Made by a program: the position numbers and the translations under genes. From assembly GCF_013410775.1 (NCBI RefSeq), contig NZ_JACCFH010000001.1, positions 3,534,001 through 3,598,000 on the forward strand: a stretch of 64,000 nucleotides of DNA. Reading direction: 5' to 3'. Positions 1-8,395 of the stretch are shown here, piece after piece (position 1 is the first letter of the stretch; each line of letters begins with the position of its first letter). Origin of the DNA: Sphaerotilus montanus. GTDB lineage: Bacteria > Pseudomonadota > Gammaproteobacteria > Burkholderiales > Burkholderiaceae_C. A model generated the notes under the pieces. That model ran no database searches, was not told the DNA's origin, and saw only the letters and a list, made by a program, of their open reading frames with translations.

Positions 1-137
1 GCGGCATGCTCGGCCGACTCGAAGACGAAGGACGTGCTCAGGTGCAGCGGGACGGCGCGGGCCCCGGTGACCGGGTCGGGCGCGCTGCCGGCGTGCAGCG
101 CGAGGGTGTCGAATCCGGGGGCGGCGTATCCGGCCAT
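1..137 (-). CDS. metY: O-acetylhomoserine sulfhydrylase, N-terminal part (cut by window edge)
   Basis: Only the first 45 codons are present; the gene continues beyond the left edge. The translation begins MAGYAAPGFDTLALHAG and continues into an ARAVPLHLSTSFVF stretch. This matches the N-terminus of PLP-dependent Cys/Met-metabolism enzymes of the O-acetylhomoserine aminocarboxypropyltransferase type, which make homocysteine from O-acetylhomoserine and sulfide in the cytoplasm. The ATG at 137 follows a good GAGGAG ribosome site on the minus strand. The PLP lysine lies outside the window, so a related gamma-lyase or synthase of the same fold cannot be excluded. Confidence 0.72.
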   Translation of the reverse strand, partial: MAGYAAPGFDTLALHAGSAPDPVTGARAVPLHLSTSFVFESAEHA

Positions 138-262
138 CGGGGGCTCCTCAGGGTGATTTTTGCGCGCATTGTGGGCTATATTGGCGCAACAGCGCCTGTC
201 GTTCGCGCATCCGTTTGCAGCGTTTCCAGCGTTTCCAGTATTCCAGTCTTCGAGAGGCCACC

Positions 263-742
263 ATGAAAGTCAGCGACATCCTGCGTGTGAAGGGCAACAC
301 GCTGTTCACCGTCACCCCGGACCACCCGCTGTCCGAAGCGATCACGGCCATGGCCGAGAACGACATCGGCTCGCTCGTGGTGATGGAGCACGGCGATCTG
401 GCCGGCATGCTCACCTTCCGCGAAGTGATCCAGGCGATCGTGCGCAATGGCGGCGTGGTCGGCAAGATGCTGGTGCGTGGCGTGATGGACGACCATCCGC
501 TGACCTGCACGCCCGGCACCGAGATCGACGAGGTGCGCCGCATGATGCTGGAGCGCCATGCGCGCTACATGCCCGTGATGAGCGCGCGCATGCTGATGGG
601 CGTGATCTCGTTCTACGACGTCGCCAAGGCCGTGGTGGACAGCCAGGACTTCGAGAACCGCATGCTCAAGGCCTATATCCGCGACTGGCCGGCCGACGCG
701 ACCGAGCCGACCACGACCGACCCGGTCCGCGGTCAGGCCTGA
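263..742 (+). CDS. Tandem CBS-domain protein
   Basis: The product is 159 residues and consists almost entirely of two CBS domains (about residues 5-60 and 70-130). Features include DIGSLVVMEHGDLAGML in the first repeat and the matching MPVMSARMLMGVISFYD segment in the second. CBS pairs bind adenine nucleotides and usually act as cytoplasmic energy-sensing modules; no effector domain is attached. The ATG at 263 is preferred over upstream in-frame starts because the family begins with KVSDIL directly after Met. It is convergent with the next gene, and the last 10 bases overlap that gene's 3' end. The regulated partner is unknown. Confidence 0.85.
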   Translation: MKVSDILRVKGNTLFTVTPDHPLSEAITAMAENDIGSLVVMEHGDLAGMLTFREVIQAIVRNGGVVGKMLVRGVMDDHPLTCTPGTEIDEVRRMMLERHARYMPVMSARMLMGVISFYDVAKAVVDSQDFENRMLKAYIRDWPADATEPTTTDPVRGQA

Positions 743-1281
743 GCGGTCAGCAGACGAAGGTGTGCTGGCGATGGTGTCGGCGATGCCTTCGGCAGGACCG
801 CAGTCGGTGCGGCAGACCGGTCTTCGTCGCCGCGCAACTGCTCGGCAATGCGCTCCAGCGCGCCGGTCGTCGGGCCCGTGTGTCGCGAACGGCCTGATGC
901 CTCGTCATCGGGTTCCGGCAGCATCACCGCCAGGTAGTCACCGAGCTGTTCCAGCGCGACCAGCAACTGGCCTGTCTCGTCCAGCCGGTTCACGCGCACG
1001 TGGACCCCGTACTGCCCCTGCATCAGTGCCTTTGTCATCGCGCTGGCGTCTTCCAGCGGGCGCTGGACGGCCTGGGTGTTGACCTGCAGCAGGACCAGCC
1101 CCGTTCCGATGGCCACGAACAGCAGCGCCACGGACAGCAGCTCGAAGCGGCCTGCGCTGGCCGAACCGGTGATGGCCGGCACCCAGGCCATCCCCATGCC
1201 TGCAGCGGCAAACCCCAGCGGAACCATGGTTCCCAGGACCAGCCGAGTCTGGATGGACATGTGTCGGAAGCGATCAGCCAT
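733..1281 (-). CDS. Small membrane protein with HAMP-like segment, no output domain
   Basis: The product is 182 residues. Two hydrophobic segments (about residues 13-36 and 47-68) frame a very short periplasmic loop. They are followed by a HAMP-like linker starting near NTQAVQRPLEDASAMTKAL. After that comes a low-complexity hydrophilic tail. It resembles the membrane/HAMP part of a methyl-accepting chemotaxis receptor that has no methylation or signalling helices. A strong AGGAGG ribosome site precedes the ATG. Neighbouring CheW/CheY-like genes support a signalling role, but none can be assigned. It may be a truncated receptor or a standalone membrane adaptor. Confidence 0.6.
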   Translation of the reverse strand: MADRFRHMSIQTRLVLGTMVPLGFAAAGMGMAWVPAITGSASAGRFELLSVALLFVAIGTGLVLLQVNTQAVQRPLEDASAMTKALMQGQYGVHVRVNRLDETGQLLVALEQLGDYLAVMLPEPDDEASGRSRHTGPTTGALERIAEQLRGDEDRSAAPTAVLPKASPTPSPAHLRLLTAQA

Positions 1282-1306
1282 GGTTTTTTCCTCCTGGATC
1301 GATTAC

Positions 1307-1323
1307 GTATCAATTTCTGATAC
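1307..1323. promoter_or_regulatory. Inverted repeat upstream of the HAMP-like gene
   Basis: A perfect 6-bp inverted repeat, GTATCA-N5-TGATAC, lies in an AT-richer patch 25-42 bases upstream of the start codon of the minus-strand HAMP-like gene. Its size and position suit an operator or promoter element. No regulator can be named. Confidence 0.35.
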
Positions 1324-1358
1324 AAAAGTAACTAAATGTTATTAACGCAGGATGCCAT

Positions 1359-1392
1359 AAAAAAGGCACGGTGCCCTTAACGCACCGTGCCT
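1359..1392 (-). terminator. Rho-independent terminator after the cheW-like gene
   Basis: Read on the minus strand, an 11-bp perfect stem (AGGCACGGTGC with its complement) with a 7-base loop is followed by six T residues. It lies about 45 bases beyond the stop codon of the CheW-like gene that ends at 1438. Confidence 0.88.
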
Positions 1393-1437
1393 GAAACGAG
1401 CCCCTGGGGACTCGCGGCTGGAATCTTCAGCATCTGT

Positions 1438-2004
1438 TCACATGTCGGACGAGGCCGAACTGAGGCCGAGGTCGTTGCTGCCCATCAGGCGTTCGATGTC
1501 GAGCAGGATCAGCATGCGGTCCTGCAGGCTGGCAATGCCGGTGATGAAACTGGTGTCCTGGCTGGTGTCCATGTCCGGGGCAGGGCGCACGGCCTCGCCG
1601 GGCAACTCCAGCACGTCCGACACCGAGTCGACCACCGCACCGACCACCCGCCCGCGGATGTTCAGCACGATCACCACCGTGAAGCCGTTGTACTCGACGC
1701 TCTCGCAGCCGAACTTGATGCGCAGATCGACGATCGGCACGATCACGCCGCGCAGGTTCACCACGCCCTTGAAGCACGAGGCGGCATTGGCGATGCGCGT
1801 CGGGGCCTCGTAGGAGCGGATTTCCTGCACCTTGAGGATGTCGATGCCGTATTCCTCATGGCCGAGGCGGAACGTCAGGTACTCGCCTCGCATGTGGCTG
1901 GTATCACCGGCAGCGCCTGCAGCGTTGCCGCTGCGCTGTGCGGAGGGGGTTCCGCCGCCAGTCGATGACCGGGGGGATGTAGGGTTCTTGAGGGCCGTGC
2001 TCAT
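1438..2004 (-). CDS. CheW-like chemotaxis coupling protein
   Basis: The product is 188 residues. A poorly conserved N-terminal extension of about 35 residues precedes a CheW domain (about 38-180). That domain carries the typical [18 protein letters not shown] start and the [18 protein letters not shown] core. CheW proteins couple chemoreceptors to the CheA kinase. The start MSTALKN is chosen because an AAGGAT ribosome site precedes it; an upstream in-frame start would add a non-conserved tail. The gene stands alone, divergent from aroC, and ends at a clear terminator. No cheA is visible in the window. Confidence 0.88.
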   Translation of the reverse strand: MSTALKNPTSPRSSTGGGTPSAQRSGNAAGAAGDTSHMRGEYLTFRLGHEEYGIDILKVQEIRSYEAPTRIANAASCFKGVVNLRGVIVPIVDLRIKFGCESVEYNGFTVVIVLNIRGRVVGAVVDSVSDVLELPGEAVRPAPDMDTSQDTSFITGIASLQDRMLILLDIERLMGSNDLGLSSASSDM

Positions 2005-2156
2005 CTTGATCCTTGATGTGCGATTCGGTTGAATTCTCATGGGCGGCGGCGATGCCAATGGCTGGAGCAGCAGGGGATAGGGGGCTCAGTTCGCGCTACA
2101 GGTCGGCGCCTACAATCGGGCGTTCTTCTCCAGCGCAAGCAGCACCCATCCGCACC

Positions 2157-3266
2157 ATGTCCGGCAGCACTTTCGGTCTCCTGTTTCGAGTCACCAATTT
2201 CGGCGAAAGCCACGGCCCGGCCATCGGCTGCGTCATCGACGGCTGCCCGCCCGGGCTGGCGCTGTCCGAGGCCGACATCCAGCCCGACCTCGACCGCCGC
2301 CGCCCCGGCACCAGCCGCCACGTCACCCAGCGCAACGAGCCCGACCAGGTCGAGATCCTCTCCGGCGTCTACGAGGGGCTGACCACCGGCACGCCGATTG
2401 CCCTGCTGATCCGCAACACCGACCAGCGCAGCAAGGACTACGGCAACATCCTCGACACCTTCCGCCCGGGCCACGCCGACTACACCTACTGGCGCAAGTA
2501 CGGCCTGCGCGATCCGCGCGGCGGCGGGCGCTCGTCGGCACGGCTGACTGCACCGATGGTGGCGGCCGGTGCCGTCGCCAAGAAGTGGCTGCAGGCCCGC
2601 CACGGCACCACCTTCCTGGGCTGGATGAGCCAGCTCGGTCCGATCGCGATTCCCTTCGAGGACGAGGCGCAAATCCCGCTGAATCCGTTCTTTGCTCCCG
2701 GCACGTCGCAGATCGAGGCGCTGGAGACCTACATGGACGACCTGCGTCGAGCGGGAGACTCCTGCGGCGCGCGCATCCAGGTGGTCGCACGCGGCATGCC
2801 GGTCGGGCTGGGCGACCCGCTGTTCGACAAGCTCGACGCGGACGTGGCCTACGCCATGATGGGCATCAACGCAGTCAAGGGTGTCGAGATCGGCGCGGGC
2901 TTCGCATCGGTGGCTCAGCGTGGCACCGAGCACGGCGACGAAATGACGCCAGAGGGTTTCCGCAGCAACAATGCCGGCGGTGTGCTCGGCGGTCTCTCGA
3001 CCGGGCAGGATCTGGTGGTGTCGATCGCCATCAAGCCGACCAGCTCGATCCGCACGCCGCGCGATTCGGTCAACCGCGCGGGCGAGCCGACGACGGTGGA
3101 AACCTTCGGCCGCCACGACCCCTGCGTCGGCATCCGCGCGACGCCGATCGCCGAGGCGATGCTGGCGCTGGTGGTGATGGACCATGTGCTGCGCCACCGT
3201 GCGCAGTGCGGGGATGTGGCACTGCCGGTGACGCCGCTGCCGGGCAGCCTGCCGGACGCGGGCTGA
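2157..3266 (+). CDS. aroC: Chorismate synthase
   Basis: The product is 369 residues, the normal size. It converts 5-enolpyruvylshikimate-3-phosphate to chorismate with reduced FMN, the last common step of aromatic amino-acid synthesis. All family signatures are present: [16 protein letters not shown] near the N-terminus, the [20 protein letters not shown] block, and [17 protein letters not shown] near residue 260. The ATG at 2157 begins [13 protein letters not shown], as in other AroC proteins; the longer open frame upstream is not conserved. The gene sits alone between two minus-strand chemotaxis-like groups. Confidence 0.97.
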   Translation: MSGSTFGLLFRVTNFGESHGPAIGCVIDGCPPGLALSEADIQPDLDRRRPGTSRHVTQRNEPDQVEILSGVYEGLTTGTPIALLIRNTDQRSKDYGNILDTFRPGHADYTYWRKYGLRDPRGGGRSSARLTAPMVAAGAVAKKWLQARHGTTFLGWMSQLGPIAIPFEDEAQIPLNPFFAPGTSQIEALETYMDDLRRAGDSCGARIQVVARGMPVGLGDPLFDKLDADVAYAMMGINAVKGVEIGAGFASVAQRGTEHGDEMTPEGFRSNNAGGVLGGLSTGQDLVVSIAIKPTSSIRTPRDSVNRAGEPTTVETFGRHDPCVGIRATPIAEAMLALVVMDHVLRHRAQCGDVALPVTPLPGSLPDAG

Positions 3267-3283
3267 CGGGCTCTCGACGTGAT

Positions 3284-3772
3284 TCAGCGTCGGCAGGTGC
3301 TGGCCACCATGGCGTGTGCCAGCGCAGCCGGGTCCAGCACCGCGGGCAGGTCCAGCTCCGGCGTGGCCACGCCGCGCACCCGCACCAGACTGCGCAGATA
3401 GCGCGGATCCACCTCGGTGCCCAGGGGCGGGACCGGTTCGTGGTCGGCCGCCCTGGCATCGACCACCTCGTCCACCGCATCGACCAGCACGCCCATGGGT
3501 GGCAGTTCGTCCCGCGTCTGCACGGCCAGATCGACCATCACGATGCAGGACCGGCGCCCGATGCTGGCGACGCCCAGGCCGAGGCGGTCACCGAGGTCGA
3601 TCACCGGTACCACCGCCCCGCGCAGGTTCATCACGCCGCGGACGAAGGACGGCATCATCGGCACCGGCGTCAGCGGACCGATCTCCAGGATTTCCTTCAC
3701 CCGGGCCAGGTCCACCGTGTAGCGCCCCAGGCCCAGTGCGAAGCGCAGGTACTGGTGCGCCGGGTCAGGCAT
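3284..3772 (-). CDS. CheW-like protein
   Basis: The product is 162 residues with a single CheW domain. It starts YLRFALGLGRYTVDLARVKEIL and carries the core VRGVMNLRGAVVPVIDLGDRL. It is the last gene of a four-gene minus-strand group (CheZ-like, CheY-like, STAS, CheW-like), and its ATG overlaps the end of the STAS gene by 8 bases, which suggests translational coupling. The sequence differs from the CheW-like protein at 1438-2004, so the two probably serve different receptors or assemblies. No kinase gene is linked. Confidence 0.85.
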   Translation of the reverse strand: MPDPAHQYLRFALGLGRYTVDLARVKEILEIGPLTPVPMMPSFVRGVMNLRGAVVPVIDLGDRLGLGVASIGRRSCIVMVDLAVQTRDELPPMGVLVDAVDEVVDARAADHEPVPPLGTEVDPRYLRSLVRVRGVATPELDLPAVLDPAALAHAMVASTCRR

Positions 3773-4034
3773 GGGCCAGGGTGTTGTCCAGACCGCAGCG
3801 CTGCAGCACCTCGGCCAGCGCTGGCGTCACGTTGCACAGCGCCAGACCACGGCCCTGCCCGGCACGGCTGAGGCGCAGCGCCAGCAGCAGCTGCAGTCCC
3901 GACGAGTCGCATGCGGCCACGCGGGCCATGTCCAGCGCGTCGTCCGGGCCGGCCTCGGCCAGCCAGGCGAGCAGCTGTTCGCGCCGCCGGGTGGCGTGGC
4001 GGATGGTCAGGTCACCGTCGATCGGCCAGCTCAT
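3765..4034 (-). CDS. STAS-domain protein
   Basis: The product is 89 residues and forms a single STAS domain of the MlaB/anti-anti-sigma type. The conserved phospho-site region reads RVAACDSSGLQLLLAL, with Ser residues where SpoIIAA-type proteins are phosphorylated. The start MSWPIDGDL gives the canonical domain length; longer frames add unlike sequence. It lies between a CheY-like and a CheW-like gene and overlaps the latter. Its role may be as a phospho-switch or scaffold in this signalling group. A lipid-transport MlaB role is less likely because no mla genes are nearby. Confidence 0.8.
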   Translation of the reverse strand: MSWPIDGDLTIRHATRRREQLLAWLAEAGPDDALDMARVAACDSSGLQLLLALRLSRAGQGRGLALCNVTPALAEVLQRCGLDNTLAHA

Positions 4035-4041
4035 CGGTTGC

Positions 4042-4425
4042 TCACGGGCACAGCCTGGCCACGGCGTCCACCAGCTGCGAGGGCTGGAAAGGCTTGGTGA
4101 TCCAGGCCCGCACGCCGGCCGCACGCCCTTCCGCCTTCTTGGCGTCCTGCGACTCGGTGGTCAGCATGATGATGGGCGTGAACCGGTGGTCGGCGGTGGT
4201 CTTGACGTGGCGCGCGAAGCTCAGCCCGTCCATGCGCGGCATGTTGACGTCGCAGACGATCAGGGCCGGCGGATGGGTGTCGAGCTGCGCCACGGCATCT
4301 TCTCCATCCACGGCCTCCACCACCGCGTAGCCCGCCTTCTGCAGTGCCAGCTTGACGACGGTGCGGAAGCTGCTCGAATCGTCGATCACCAGAATGGTCT
4401 TGCCGGCAGGAAGGGGCGTGTTCAT
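4042..4425 (-). CDS. CheY-like single-domain response regulator
   Basis: The product is 127 residues, one receiver domain. Conserved acidic residues lie in ILVIDDSSSFR. The phospho-acceptor Asp is in LIVCDVNMPRMDG, and the switch Thr and Lys are in IIMLTTESQ and WITKPFQ. There is no output domain, so it should act by protein-protein contact, as CheY or PilG do. The start ATG at 4425 lies just before KTILVIDD. It sits 16 bases after the CheZ-like gene and 7 bases before the STAS gene. Whether its target is the flagellar motor or type IV pili cannot be told. Confidence 0.9.
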   Translation of the reverse strand: MNTPLPAGKTILVIDDSSSFRTVVKLALQKAGYAVVEAVDGEDAVAQLDTHPPALIVCDVNMPRMDGLSFARHVKTTADHRFTPIIMLTTESQDAKKAEGRAAGVRAWITKPFQPSQLVDAVARLCP

Positions 4426-4445
4426 GGAAAGGTCCTCGGTCTGAA

Positions 4446-5288
4446 TCAGAAAAACTCGACGCTGCCACCCGGCGCAGCGGTGTCGGTCTGGTCGTGGTGC
4501 CGGGCACGCTGGTCCTGCATCGTGTAGGAGCGTTCCAGCTCGGCCAGCCAGCGCATCGCGTCGGCGTGGCTGGCGTGCTCGTTGCAGCGCATCCATTCCG
4601 TGAAGCGCTGCATGTCGCTGGTGACACTGACCAGCGTCTGGTTGAGGCGGTCCTGGAACTGCATGCTGACCAGCATCCGCTCCAGGTCCTTCTCGATGCG
4701 CGCGCTGAGTGCCTGCAGTGCCTGGGCCGCGGTTTCGGCGGGCGCACGTTCCAGGGTCAGCTGGATCAGCGCCTGCCGCGCTTCGACGAAGGCCCGGTCC
4801 TGGCGCTCATGGTCTGCCCGCGTGTCCGCCGCCACCTGCTGGGCCAGCAGGGCCAGCGCCGAGCGGGAGTCGTCCAGTCGCAGCAGCGGCCTGGCATCGG
4901 GGGGCAGGCTGCCGCGCAGATCGGCCTCGATCGCATCCAGCTGCAGCAGGGATTCGGACAGCTGCGCAAGCAGTTGCTCGCGGCGCTGGTGGATGATGCC
5001 CGTCTCGTCGAGCATGCGGGTCAGCACGGCGTCCTGATAGGCCTGCACCGCGGTGACCGACGGGTCGGTGCGGTCCTGCTGGGTGCCGGGTGTGTGCTGG
5101 CTGGCGGCCAGCACGCCATCGCACAGCCGGGAGAACGTTTCGAGCAGGTCGCTGATGCTGCTCTCCACGGCAGCCCGGGACGCTTCGACGTGGCGTTGCC
5201 ACACGGGCACGACCTCGGCAACCATCATGCGCGGACCCTCGCCGAGCGGTGTGGCGGGATCGCAGTCTGACCGGGGATGCAGCGGCAT
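4446..5288 (-). CDS. Helical chemotaxis-associated protein, possibly CheZ-like phosphatase
   Basis: The product is 280 residues, almost wholly helical and rich in Leu, Ala, Gln and Glu. Near residue 225 it carries SMQFQDRLNQTLVSV. The QDRLNQ spacing resembles the catalytic helix motif of CheZ (QDxxxQ), where Asp and Gln act in dephosphorylating CheY~P. The next gene downstream encodes a CheY-like protein, which fits that idea. There is no receptor, kinase or membrane domain. The start at 5288 (MPLHPRSD) is a choice; an in-frame start 81 bases upstream is also open. Function is inferred from the motif and context only. Confidence 0.5.
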   Translation of the reverse strand: MPLHPRSDCDPATPLGEGPRMMVAEVVPVWQRHVEASRAAVESSISDLLETFSRLCDGVLAASQHTPGTQQDRTDPSVTAVQAYQDAVLTRMLDETGIIHQRREQLLAQLSESLLQLDAIEADLRGSLPPDARPLLRLDDSRSALALLAQQVAADTRADHERQDRAFVEARQALIQLTLERAPAETAAQALQALSARIEKDLERMLVSMQFQDRLNQTLVSVTSDMQRFTEWMRCNEHASHADAMRWLAELERSYTMQDQRARHHDQTDTAAPGGSVEFF

Positions 5289-5424
5289 GGGAATGACAGG
5301 CGAAGTGGAGTGCAGAGTCCGCACTGTCGCGTTTGTCCGTCTTGCGCAATCCCCGAAATTCAGGAGCAATTGAAGGGCAGTTCAGCCCGGATCGATGCCC
5401 AGGTGAACAAACGGGTGCCGGCCC

Positions 5425-6123
5425 TCAGGCTGCGTCGGTGGGGGCGCCAGCCAGGCTCATGGCCTCGCGCCAGAGGCGCGGCGGCACGTGGTGCGTCAGG
5501 CGAAACACGGCCCGCTCCAGCAGCGCCGGATGCAGTGCATGTCCCACTTCCTCGGCGATGTCGAGGGTGGCATCGCCGTCGTCGAGTGCGGCCACGTGCT
5601 CGAAGGCGGTGGTCGACTGTTGCGCCGGGATGACGCTGTCCTGCGCGCCGTGGAAGAAGTGGAAGGTGGTCAGCGGCGGGGCAGCTTCCGGCAGCTGCGC
5701 GAAGCGGCCCGAGAACGCCAGCACCCGCCCGACCAGATCCGGCGCCGCCACCGCCGCTTCGAGCGACACGATGCTGCCCTGCGAGAAGCCGACCAGCGCG
5801 GTCGCCGCCGGGCCCACGCCGAGGCGCTGCTGGTGGCCGCGCACCCAGTCGATCAGCGTCGGCACCACGGCCTGCACGCGCTCGGCACGGTTCTCCTCCG
5901 TCACGCCGACGATGGAGAACCACTGGCGACCCTGCGCGGCGGGTGCGGCGTCGAAGGGCTCGAAGCCGTCCGGCAGCAGCAGCGCCGCCTGCGGGAAGGA
6001 CTGGCGCAGCACCTTGGCCAGCGGCACCAGGTCGTCGGCCGAGGCGCCAACGCCGTGCAGCAGGATGAAGAGTTGGGCGGGGGCGCCGGAGTCCGGCAGG
6101 CTCTGCATCAGGCGAGCGGTCAT
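5425..6123 (-). CDS. ypfH: YpfH-type serine esterase (alpha/beta hydrolase)
   Basis: The product is 232 residues, a compact alpha/beta hydrolase of the phospholipase/carboxylesterase type. The oxyanion region reads FILLHGVGAS. The nucleophile elbow is LVGFSQGSIVSLEA (Ser in GFSQG). The remaining triad residues are probably Asp in FHGAQDSVIP and His in EEVGHALHP. It should hydrolyse short-chain esters in the cytoplasm; there is no signal peptide. It lies 49 bases downstream of ltaE on the same strand. The true substrate is unknown. Confidence 0.85.
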   Translation of the reverse strand: MTARLMQSLPDSGAPAQLFILLHGVGASADDLVPLAKVLRQSFPQAALLLPDGFEPFDAAPAAQGRQWFSIVGVTEENRAERVQAVVPTLIDWVRGHQQRLGVGPAATALVGFSQGSIVSLEAAVAAPDLVGRVLAFSGRFAQLPEAAPPLTTFHFFHGAQDSVIPAQQSTTAFEHVAALDDGDATLDIAEEVGHALHPALLERAVFRLTHHVPPRLWREAMSLAGAPTDAA

Positions 6124-6172
6124 GGGGAATCCTTGGTGAAACGGAAGCAGAGGAGGCGGGGGCGCCCGGCGC

Positions 6173-7258
6173 TCAGGCGCAGGCCTGCACGATGTCGGCG
6201 GCGAAGGCGTCCACCGACTCAGGCGTCGTGTCCCACGAGCACATGAAGCGGCAGCCGCCGCCCGCGATGAACTGGTAGAAGCGCCAGCCCTTGGCCTGCA
6301 CCCGGGCGATGGCCGCAGGCGAGAGCCGGGCGAACACGGCGTTCGCCTGCGGAGCGTGCAGGCGCTCGACCCCGGCCACACCGTCCAGCGCCCGGTACAG
6401 CCGCAGTGCCATCGCGTTGGCGTGGCGGGCGTTGGCCAGCCAGGTGTCGTTTTCGAGCAGGCCGAGCCAGGGCGCCGAGATGAAGCGCATCTTCGAGGCG
6501 AGCTGCCCCGCCTGCTTGACGCGGTAGGCGAAGTCTTCCGAGAGTGTCCGGTCGAAGAACACCACCGCCTCGCCGATCGGCAGCCCGTTCTTGGTGCCGC
6601 CGAAACACAGCACATCGACCCCGGCGCGCCAGGTGATGTCGCTCGGGTGGCAGCCCAGCGTGGCGACCGCGTTGGCGAAGCGCGCGCCGTCCATGTGCAC
6701 CTTGAGGTGGCGCCGCTTGGCGATGGCGGCGATGGCGCGGACTTCCTCGACGCTGTAGACGGTGCCGAGTTCGGTGGCCTGCGTGAGGCTTACCACCTTG
6801 GGCTTGGGGTAGTGCAGGTCGTTGCGCTTGGTGACCAGCGTCTCCACGGCGTCGGGCGTCAGCTTGCCGAGCCTGGCAGAGGCGCTCTCGCCCTCGGCGG
6901 TCAGCAGCTTGGAGCCGTTGGAGAAGAACTCCGGCCCGCCGCACTCGTCGGTCTCGATGTGCGCGACCGGGGTGCAGATCACCGAGTGGTAGCTCTGGCA
7001 CAGCGAGGCCAGCGCCAGCGAGTTGGCCGCCGTGCCGTTGAAGACGAAGTAGACGTCGCAGTCGGTCTGGAACAGCTCGCGCAGGGATTCCGAGACTTGC
7101 TGCGTCCAGCGGTCGTCGCCGTAGGCGGGTTCGTGGCCGCTGGTCTGGGCTTCCATGAACCAGCGCGCGGCGTTGGGGCACATGCCAGCGTAGTTGTCGC
7201 TGGCGAAGTGCTGGCGGGGGGGCGTGGTTTCGGCCGGGGCGGGGTACGGGGTGCTCAT
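6173..7258 (-). CDS. ltaE: Low-specificity L-threonine aldolase
   Basis: The product is 361 residues, a fold-type I PLP enzyme that cleaves L-threonine or L-allo-threonine to glycine and acetaldehyde. The PLP lysine lies in LCFGGTKNGLPIGEA. The cofactor phosphate and ring contacts are in VFNGTAANSLAL, HIETDECGGPEFF and VHMDGARFANA. The N-terminus MSTPYPAPAE precedes the conserved FASDNYAG block. Glycine made here could feed the glycine-cleavage operon a few kilobases away, but the two are not co-transcribed. The closely related beta-hydroxyaspartate or phenylserine aldolases are alternatives. Confidence 0.9.
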   Translation of the reverse strand: MSTPYPAPAETTPPRQHFASDNYAGMCPNAARWFMEAQTSGHEPAYGDDRWTQQVSESLRELFQTDCDVYFVFNGTAANSLALASLCQSYHSVICTPVAHIETDECGGPEFFSNGSKLLTAEGESASARLGKLTPDAVETLVTKRNDLHYPKPKVVSLTQATELGTVYSVEEVRAIAAIAKRRHLKVHMDGARFANAVATLGCHPSDITWRAGVDVLCFGGTKNGLPIGEAVVFFDRTLSEDFAYRVKQAGQLASKMRFISAPWLGLLENDTWLANARHANAMALRLYRALDGVAGVERLHAPQANAVFARLSPAAIARVQAKGWRFYQFIAGGGCRFMCSWDTTPESVDAFAADIVQACA

Positions 7259-7396
7259 GGGGCGGGATTGTCGCGCTGTTTATTTGATGAACGCTGGAAT
7301 GAACCGGGCGCATCCTGTGTTCACCGGGTTGCAGGCGTGCAGTGTCGATCTCTGCGGCTGCTGGCCCTGCCGTTGCGCAACCCTGGAGATAACGCC

Positions 7397-7789
7397 ATGA
7401 CCTCGATTCGTTCCTCGATCCGCCGTGTCAGCCTCGCGCTCACCGTCTCGGCCACGCTGGTGCTGGGCGCCTGCGCGGTGATGGCACCGCCACCGGCCAT
7501 GACCGCGGGCGGCCTGCTGACCGACGCGGCGGGCATGACGCTCTACACCTTCGACAAGGACGCCGCCGGCCGCAGTGCCTGCAACGGCCCCTGCGCCAAG
7601 AACTGGCCGCCGCTGATGGCCCCGGCCGATGCCAAGCCCCGCGGCGACTACAGCGTCGTCACCCGCGACGACGGCTCGCGCCAGTGGGCCTACAAGGGCC
7701 AGCCGCTCTACACCTGGGTCAAGGACATGAAGGCCGGCGACACCACTGGCGACGGCTTCAACAGCGTCTGGCACATCGCCCGTCCCTGA
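7397..7789 (+). CDS. Lipoprotein with two Yx(F/W)xxD secreted repeats
   Basis: The product is 130 residues with a lipobox, LVLGACAVM, near residue 25, so it should be a lipid-anchored exported protein. Two copies of the Lipoprotein_15 repeat (Pfam PF03640 type) follow. Each has its YTFDKD or YTWVKD signature and paired Cys residues (SACNGPCAKNWPP). Function of the family is unknown. The ATG at 7397 follows a GGAGATAA ribosome site. An ECF sigma gene starts 21 bases after the stop and an anti-sigma gene follows, so all three probably form one operon. Confidence 0.85.
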   Translation: MTSIRSSIRRVSLALTVSATLVLGACAVMAPPPAMTAGGLLTDAAGMTLYTFDKDAAGRSACNGPCAKNWPPLMAPADAKPRGDYSVVTRDDGSRQWAYKGQPLYTWVKDMKAGDTTGDGFNSVWHIARP

Positions 7790-7810
7790 ACGCGACCGCC
7801 CGCCGCCGCT

Positions 7811-8386
7811 GTGGCCGAACCCGATCTGCCGGACCTGATCGTGCACCTGCCGCGCCTGCGGCGGTATGCGCGCGCACTGACGGGCGACGCCGCCAGCGCC
7901 GACGATCTGGTGCAGGACACGCTGGAGCGCGCCTGGGCGCGGCTGCACCAGTGGCGTGCGCCGGCGGAGGACGACCCGGCGGATCCGTCCGAACGGCTGC
8001 GGGCCTGGCTGTTCACGTTGATGCACAACGTCCACGTGAACCAGTTGCGCCAGCACCGCCTGCCCACCGATCCACTGGACGAGCTGCAGGACGATCCGGC
8101 GCTGCCCGTGGTCAGCGGCGGGCAGCTGGAGACGCTGGCGCTGCGCGACATCCACGCGGCGCTGGCGGGCCTGCCGCTGCCGCAGCGCGAGGTGCTGCTG
8201 CTGGTCGGGCTGGAGGAATTCAGCTATGCCGAGGCGGCGGCCGTGCTCGATGTGCCGGTGGGCACCGTGATGTCGCGGCTGTCGCGGGCGCGGGCGGCGA
8301 TGCGGGTGGCCTTGTCGCATCCGGTGGCCACGCCGCGGCAGGGCGTGGCGGCGGGCTGGAACGTGGTGAAGCAGGTGGTGAAGTGA
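7811..8386 (+). CDS. ECF-family RNA polymerase sigma factor
   Basis: The product is 191 residues with a region 2 domain (about 10-75, including SADDLVQDTLERAWARL) and a region 4 helix-turn-helix (about 115-175, LPLPQREVLLLVGLEEFSY and VPVGTVMSRLSRARAAM). The start codon is GTG at 7811 with no convincing ribosome site; coupling to the preceding lipoprotein gene is plausible. The next gene has the layout of its anti-sigma factor. The stress it answers to is not evident. Confidence 0.92.
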   Translation: MAEPDLPDLIVHLPRLRRYARALTGDAASADDLVQDTLERAWARLHQWRAPAEDDPADPSERLRAWLFTLMHNVHVNQLRQHRLPTDPLDELQDDPALPVVSGGQLETLALRDIHAALAGLPLPQREVLLLVGLEEFSYAEAAAVLDVPVGTVMSRLSRARAAMRVALSHPVATPRQGVAAGWNVVKQVVK

Positions 8387-8395
8387 CGGAGTCAA

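Noticed and set aside
216-249. Short direct repeats of AGCGTTTCC upstream of the CBS gene
   Set aside because: Only two imperfect copies next to each other; too little to call an operator or repeat element.
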